Made by a program: the position numbers and the translations under genes
Part shown: positions 58,901 through 64,000 of the stretch, one piece after another
Numbering within the stretch: position 1 is the stretch's first letter
How the letters are laid out: each line of letters opens with the position of its first letter
Notes under the pieces: generated by a model
What the model saw: only the letters and a program-made list of their open reading frames with translations
Databases searched by the model: none
What the model was told of the DNA's origin: nothing
Assembly (NCBI GenBank): GCA_003508835.1
Contig: PUFA01000287.1
Span: forward strand, 1,364,001 to 1,428,000
DNA from: Eonycteris spelaea
Taxonomy: Eukaryota > Chordata > Mammalia > Chiroptera > Pteropodidae
Reading direction: 5' to 3'
DNA length: 64,000 nt

Positions 58901-59991
58901 AAACAAATGAGACTATATCAACCTAAAAAGCTTCTGCTCAGCAAAGAAACTGTCAACAAGGTAAATAGACAGCCATCCGAATGGGAACAGATATTTTGCA
59001 AGCAACGCCTCTGATAAGGGCCTAATATTCGAAATATACAAAGTACTCATAAGACTCAATAACAACAAAAAAACAAACATTCCAATCAAAAAACGGGCGG
59101 AGGACCTAAACAGACACTTCTCCCTAGAGGACATAGAAATGGCCAACAAATATATGAAAAGATGCTCAATATCACTAGCTATTAGGGAAATGCAAATCAA
59201 AACCACAATGAGATACCATCTCACACCTGTTAGAATAGCTATAATCAACAGGACAAGTAATAACAAATGTTGGAGAGGATGTAGAGAAAAAGGAACCCTC
59301 ATACACTGCTGGTGGGACTGCAAATTGGTACAGCCACTATGGAAAACAGTATGGAGTTTCCTCAAAAAACTAAGAACTAATCTACCATATGGTCCAGCAA
59401 TCCCTCTACTGGGTCGGAAGTCTTGAAAACCCATATCCAAAAAGATATTTGCACACTGATGTTCATAGCAGCATTGTTCACAGTGGCCAGGACATGAAAG
59501 CAACTAAAGTGTCCTGTGATAGATGATTGGCTAAAGAAGCTGTGGTACATATATACAATGGAATATTAGCCAGAAGAAGAGATGAAATACTGCCATTTGC
59601 GACAACCTGGATGGACCTTGAGATAATCATGCTAAGCAAAATAAGCCAGAAAGAAAAAGTTGAAAATCACATGATATCACTTATATGTGGGATATAAACC
59701 TAAAAACAACAAATGAACAGGACAAACAGAGACTCAGGGTCATGGACAATGGACTAATGGTTACCGGAAGGTGGGGTAGGGAAAATGAAAGAGGTAGACA
59801 GGGTAAAGGAAGTCAAATATGGGAGGTTGTGGGAGGGTAAAGTGGGTAAGGGGAATCAAATATATCGTAGCTGAAGAAAACTGGACTTCGGGTGATAATC
59901 ACACATAGAATACATAGACGTGAAATTATAATGTGCACCCAATAATTATATAATTTTATTAACTAATGTTATCCTAATAAACTTAAAAAAG
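55809..59991 (+). mobile_element. L1 with 5'UTR, ORF1 relic, partial ORF2 and 10-bp target duplication
   Basis: Sense L1 of 4183 bp between exact copies of aaattagtgg (55799-55808 and 59992-60001). In order: 5'UTR starting 'gaggaaacatggcagag', with a CAA microsatellite at 55876-55907; ORF1 from the ATG at 56569, broken by a stop about 57 codons in but recognisable through coiled coil (56733-56939) and C-terminal domain to about 57480; then inter-ORF sequence to about 57738. There it jumps to mid reverse transcriptase. The catalytic motif reads FVNDM (Asn at 58017-58019). The ORF2 C-terminus (59139-59426, [15 protein letters not shown] block) and a bat-type 3'UTR follow, ending 'ttaactaatgttatcctaat'. 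Roughly 1.8 kb of ORF2, including the whole endonuclease, is absent. It cannot move. Confidence 0.9.
55876..55907. repeat. (CAA)n microsatellite in the L1 5'UTR
   Basis: About ten CAA/AAC triplets near the start of the L1 5'UTR. Confidence 0.95.
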
Positions 59992-60060
59992 AAATTAGTG
60001 GTATCTGTCAAACATCTAATACATGCTTGATACGTATGTGCTGCTAAATAGAAGGGTGAC

Positions 60061-61955
60061 TGTCATGTTGGCTTGCAGCAACTAATGAACTAAGTGAATC
60101 CAGTATTGCATAAAGAGGCTTTAAATACTTTAAATTAAAAATTCAAGACAAGTTTTCATAAAGTAATAATTTTAAGATTGAATTAAGAAAGGTATTGTGT
60201 TCTGTCTTAAAATCTTGCTTTAGTTGTATCTTAGGAAGAATACAATACAGTTTGTGCATTGCATATAAGCCTACTTATGTCATATATCATTCAAATTTGT
60301 AACGGTGTTGAATGGGACTATTTTTTCTGTTTTCTTGAGGTTTTAGTTGAAACCCTACACCTGAGAAAATAGGCAAAGAGGCTTCCACATTCTAAAGAGA
60401 AGTGCCGGCACTTCTAGGCTGGATCCACTCAGAGATATCAGATCTGAAGCCACTAATTCTATTACTCACCTCCAGACACAATCAGTCTGTATAAGAGTAG
60501 ATGGTCCTCAAAAACACAGAGCTGTTGGCCTAATAGGGTTAGAGAGACATTTCCAATCCTCCAAGTGAAATTACAAGCCTGAGAGACATGCTCACCAACA
60601 TTGGGGATACCTGTGGTGGGGGGGGGGGACAGTAGCATATCACTCCTGGCCCTACACTCGCTGAGCAGCAGACACTCCCAGGCCCAGTAGGTGCACTAAA
60701 TAAGTAGAGGGAGCAGAGTGCAGCAAGAGGTTGGCATGGATTTCCCACAGACTGAAGAATATGTGAACATAGACTGGTGGCTGCTTTCTGTCTGGAGCAC
60801 TCTACAGGTAGAAGGATAGCTAGAGAAGCCCTTTAACCCAATGTAAGGCAAGGAGAGAGCCAGGCCCTTCCCATCTGTTGTCGGAAGACACAAGTTCCTC
60901 AAAGACCAAGACAACATGGCAATTACGCAAGGTCACCAGCTGGAGCCATCTTGAAGGGACCTTGGTTAAAAGGCTGACTGCTGAGCCGAGCAACTGCAGC
61001 CCTGAGACAGGTTGGGGTTAGAGTGGGACTACCAGAGATTAAAGAGAGAAAGAGGTCTCTAAAGTTCTGCTGAGAGCTCATTGTTCGTGTCAGGGAATGA
61101 GAATGTCCTGGAGGTATGGAGAAGAGACACAATGAGGGTGTCAAAGAATCCTAAATGATGCCGTGACAAATTGACATGCTGGATGGGAGGTGTACCAGCC
61201 AATAGCATCAGCAAGGGAAGTGGTCTGGTGACATTAGTCTTTGCCTGCCTTCCTCTAATCCCTCTCTTTTTTTTTCTAACTATTAGGAGCCAAAAGATTT
61301 GATGGAGAAAGGACAAGTCATTATATCAGTTCTAACCTATTGCAGGGTTCTGAGCCAAGCGCGAGCCTTGATCTGATGAGGGGTGGAGGGGAGAAGCTAT
61401 GAACTGCCTATGGGCTTCAAGTTTTGCTATAAGAGAGCATCAAATCTTTAAATATCCAAAAAGTCAGTTTGGTACTAAATAAGGCTGTTTTGTTTTTAAG
61501 TAGCTGGAAGTGATAAGAAAGCTGTGGGCTCTACATAACTATCATCAAAGGTAGACAGAAGAAATCTGAGAGTGAAAATGTATAAGTAGTTTTGGTTTTA
61601 TCCCACGATTAAACTCATTTTAAAAAACCAGTAATTGTCATTTTAAAGTAGAATTTTTAATGGAAACTTTACTGACAGGCCACTGAAATTACTCTGTCAT
61701 ACCATCTCAGATATGAGGAACCAGGGATTGATAAATTGAAGAATCATGCTTCCTGAACATAGAGCCTGCATGGATTTCTTCTGGAAGACAAGCTTTGCAA
61801 ACCCCACTCGATAGCAATATGATGTCAGTCGTTGGGTTGTGAGGGAAAGAAGCATGACATTTTCTGGAATATATATGTTTTGAAAAGGAAGAGAAAAGGA
61901 CCTAGCACTGAAGTTTCCCTTAAATACTTGGCAACCTGGCCCTTGGATAGGCTCT
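60061..61955. other. Unassigned stretch with a G run
   Basis: Single-copy-looking, moderately GC. A run of 11 G lies at 60618-60628. Minus-strand frames at 60539-61316 overlap one another and match no family I know. A good acceptor-like pyrimidine tract precedes AG near 61288, but no exon could be supported. Confidence 0.4.
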
Positions 61956-62095
61956 TTATGTTATATAATCTTTCTTACAACCATAGGAAGTAATTATTCA
62001 TACACTCATTTTGCTGATGAGAAAACCTAGCCTCAGGAAGGTTATGGAATTTCCCCAAACTGTCATCTGATTTATAAATGTGTTTGATTCAAAAG
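61956..62095 (+). mobile_element. MIR SINE fragment
   Basis: Sense MIR core: 'aagtaattattcatacactc', then 'tgctgatgagaaaacctagc' and 'tcaggaaggttatggaattt'. Diverged. Confidence 0.7.
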
Positions 62096-62224
62096 CCATT
62101 TTGTTTTTACCACATAGAATTAGTAAAATTTGTGAAAAAGGATATCAATCTCATCATATTTAACTTCAAAACCTAAAGAGAGAGATGAATGCTTCATGAA
62201 GGAAAGAAAAGGAATAACTAAGCA

Positions 62225-62314
62225 AGATGAACTTCAGGCAATACCTCCCACTGTATGGCCTGATCCCTAACATGCTACGGGACTGGGGACGGGACCAGGG
62301 ATGGTGGACCCCTG
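62225..62314 (-). mobile_element. hAT element end (MER1-like)
   Basis: The right border ggacccctg (62306-62314) is the complement of CAGGGGTCC. Reading inward on the minus strand gives 'agcatgttagggatcaggcc' and 'tacagtgggaggt', the same layout as the copy at 51483. The other end is missing. It lies inside the 142-codon minus-strand frame 62166-62594, which is therefore not a gene. Confidence 0.65.
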
Positions 62315-63239
62315 CTGTACATTTCCTGGTTTGTGTGCTGAGTTCCTTTCTGCTGAGTTGAGAGCAGGACAGAGATGGCAACAGGTGGTCTGTTTCTTTG
62401 TCAATGTTGCTGCCACCCATTTTCATTCTTCCTGACATTGGAGCAAACTTACGTTTCTGACAATGTGACTGGAGAGTAGGTTGTGAAGGGGGGGCTTCTT
62501 GACAGAGTATTCCTTTGAGAAATTCCTTGAGCAGAAATAAACTGTTTGAATCATTAATGACTTTATGAGATTTCCTTCCAAGTCGCAGGTCCACCAGTAA
62601 AGTTCAGCAAAGGGTGCTGGTCCCCTCTACTGCTAGATGATGGTGCTACATCGTCTTCAGAAGGTCTTTAAGTTCTGTACACAAAGGACATTTGCTATGG
62701 GACTTTTTCATTATGATGATGATGATATAATATGGTCATATAATATTATGATATAAGATGATATCTTGGATGCTTATATGATATAAACAAAGTATAGTTG
62801 GATACTATTTTGAGATACTAATTGATACATTTTTCTGTTTCTTTTACTTAAAGCCCTCCAGCAGGCTATAAGTAAAAGGCCTAAGGCCATCTACTTGAAA
62901 AGTAAAGGCAGAGTTTCCTTGCTCCACAGGACAGAAAAATATCCCTTATGAACAAAGGGTCAAATTTTTTGACTTTGAGTTTCAAATTAGATGCATAAAA
63001 TTCAAAGCCAAACTATAAATAAAAGCCAAACTCTTTCAATTTGTAAGAGCTGTACTTCATTTTTTTTTTGCTTTTTCAAAGAAAAAAAGCTGGAGAATTA
63101 GAGCTTTTTTCTATCACGACCCTTGAGAACAGAGAGCCGCCATCTTTCTCCTTAGGGTCCTGTGCCAGCTTGAGAAGAACAAGGGCCAGGTCTCATTGTT
63201 GCCCAGTGAGGCGTGAAGACCAGGGGTGCTGTGGCATCA
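62315..63239. other. Unassigned stretch with an ATG-rich tract
   Basis: An ATGATG / GATATAAT low-complexity patch lies at about 62712-62790. Nothing else is recognised. Confidence 0.4.
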
Positions 63240-63345
63240 CTTGTTCATCCATTTAACAGACATTGATAAGGCAATTGACTAAATGTCAAGACTGTTCTGG
63301 GATTCACCAGGAACCAAAGATTCCTGCCCTTGGGGCCTTTTGAAA
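63240..63345 (+). repeat. Short ancient repeat-like segment
   Basis: 'ccatttaacagacattgata' followed by 'attcctgcccttggggcctt' matches the layout of a widespread mammalian ancient repeat (the 'stretch of last-positions, then dose of CCCTGCCCT' type). The family is uncertain. Confidence 0.35.
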
Positions 63346-63544
63346 TAAAATGAATTCAGTAATAGAGCACTAAAATAGATTTTGTCACATCTAAGTTTGA
63401 GAACTGATGCGAATGTATATTTAAAAAGCCATAGCAAAGTGGTGTACAATCCTGAAAGCTACTGTTAAGCAAGTCTAGTTCTTTTTGTAAATTTTATAGA
63501 CAAAAAAAGCTGAAGTAAAAACTCTAAGGACCAAGTATGGACCT

Positions 63545-63722
63545 GCGCCAGCAGCTACAGTGTGGCCATCAGCTGGGAGCTTGTTAGAAGTGCAAGTTCT
63601 GGGCCCTTCCCAGGTCTAGTGAATCAGGAACTTGGGGTGGGGGTGGGGGAGTGAGTCTGGTGATCTGTTAACAAAGTCCTCCAGCTGATTCTGTACTCAT
63701 TAAAGTGTGAGAACTACTGCTG
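63545..63722 (-). mobile_element. MER5-type hAT MITE
   Basis: The antisense MER5 consensus is clear: 'catcagctgggagcttgtta', 'aagttctgggcccttccca', 'gtgaatcaggaacttggggt' and the terminus 'gtgagaactactgctg', complement of the CAGTGGTTCTCA inverted repeat. MER5 is a non-autonomous Charlie element shared by placental mammals. Confidence 0.88.
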
Positions 63723-64000
63723 TGATAGATGGAGATCACTCATGAAACTAATTAATTTATGTACTAAGCATTTATTCAGCCTAACACATGGATTGGCATG
63801 GAGGATGGGAAGGCAAACAAGACAAGTTCCCAGGACTCAGGTGGTTGCTCACAGACCTGGACAAATAATTACAATGTCCTGCCATTACACAGCGAAAGAA
63901 GCGTGCTTGGGTATGGAGGAGCCCAGAGAGGTTGGACCTGGCTCTTCTCCATACACTTGCTTGCTGTAGAGGGCAGTGAGGGCTGGAAAAGATAAGGCTG
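63723..64000. other. Unassigned right edge
   Basis: No repeat or exon is recognised. Two overlapping frames reach the end (63742-63969, 63798-63995) without family resemblance. Confidence 0.4.

Larger units (their letters stand above)
55710..60060 (-). mobile_element. MIR SINE split by an L1 insertion
   Basis: The left piece (55710-55798) carries the antisense MIR core 'ctgagtctcattttcctcat'. The right piece (60002 to about 60060) resembles the remainder of MIR ('tgctgctaaatag'-like tail). The L1 and its duplicated target, aaattagtgg, sit between them. The right-hand match is weak. Confidence 0.5.

Noticed and set aside
62166..62594. 142-codon minus-strand frame as a gene
   Set aside because: Partly overlaps a hAT element end; no homology and no splice or promoter support.
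1..64000. CRISPR array, operons, tRNA genes, phage or plasmid features
   Set aside because: No regularly spaced repeats with unique spacers, no ribosome-binding sites with long ORFs and no cloverleaf sequence were seen. The repeat content is mammalian throughout.

Overview
This window looks like mammalian nuclear DNA, most likely from a bat. It is AT-rich and intron- or gene-desert-like. It is crowded with decayed LINE-1 (L1) copies, older MIR and L2 fragments, MaLR/ERVL-type LTRs, hAT (Charlie-type) DNA transposon relics and microsatellites. I found no intact protein-coding gene, tRNA gene, CRISPR array or prokaryotic feature. Two signals point to a bat. The youngest L1 copies (about 46.0-49.2, 51.9-52.4 and 55.8-60.0 kb) have 3' ends of the chiropteran type. 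A 5S rRNA-headed SINE with a poly(A) tail and a perfect target-site duplication lies at 44.77-44.96 kb; SINEs of this kind are known from pteropodid fruit bats. I saw no vespertilionid-type SINE, and all L1 copies are dead, which fits a fruit bat. The species call is an inference.

Layout. 0-9 kb: an L1 3'UTR piece split by a solo LTR, a hexamer microsatellite, one MIR, an old LTR and low-complexity DNA, then a small CpG-retaining patch near 8.7 kb. 9.6-11.3 kb: a strong CpG island with Sp1/CCAAT-type sites and good splice-site matches, the only credible promoter here. 11.3-15.7 kb: mostly unassigned. 15.7-21.4 kb: an L1 on the minus strand that keeps its 5' end but has lost the endonuclease part. 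21.9-30.3 kb: L1 3'UTR, a solo MaLR LTR, a long L2 reverse-transcriptase fragment, an L1 endonuclease fragment, an L1 5'UTR fragment and a fossil hAT transposase. 33.1-37.1 kb: an L1 with a 5' inversion and another L1 fragment nested in it. 37.6-42.0 kb: hAT, L2, MIR and LTR relics. 42.06-44.73 kb: a second 5'-inverted L1 with a flush junction, followed by the 5S SINE. 45.5-49.2 kb: L2 and two bat-type L1 copies. 51.0-55.4 kb: MIR, hAT and L1 3' ends with purine microsatellites. 55.8-60.0 kb: an L1 with 5'UTR, ORF1 remnant, partial ORF2, 3'UTR and a 10-bp target duplication, inserted into a MIR. 60-64 kb: mostly unassigned, with MIR, hAT and MER5 fragments.

No set of genes here works together as a pathway. 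The biology readable from the window is the history of retrotransposition (two twin-priming inversions, nested insertions, internal deletions) plus one orphan CpG-island promoter. I did not find a convincing undescribed system. Repeat family names come from recognition by eye, and fragment ends without a stated target duplication are approximate.
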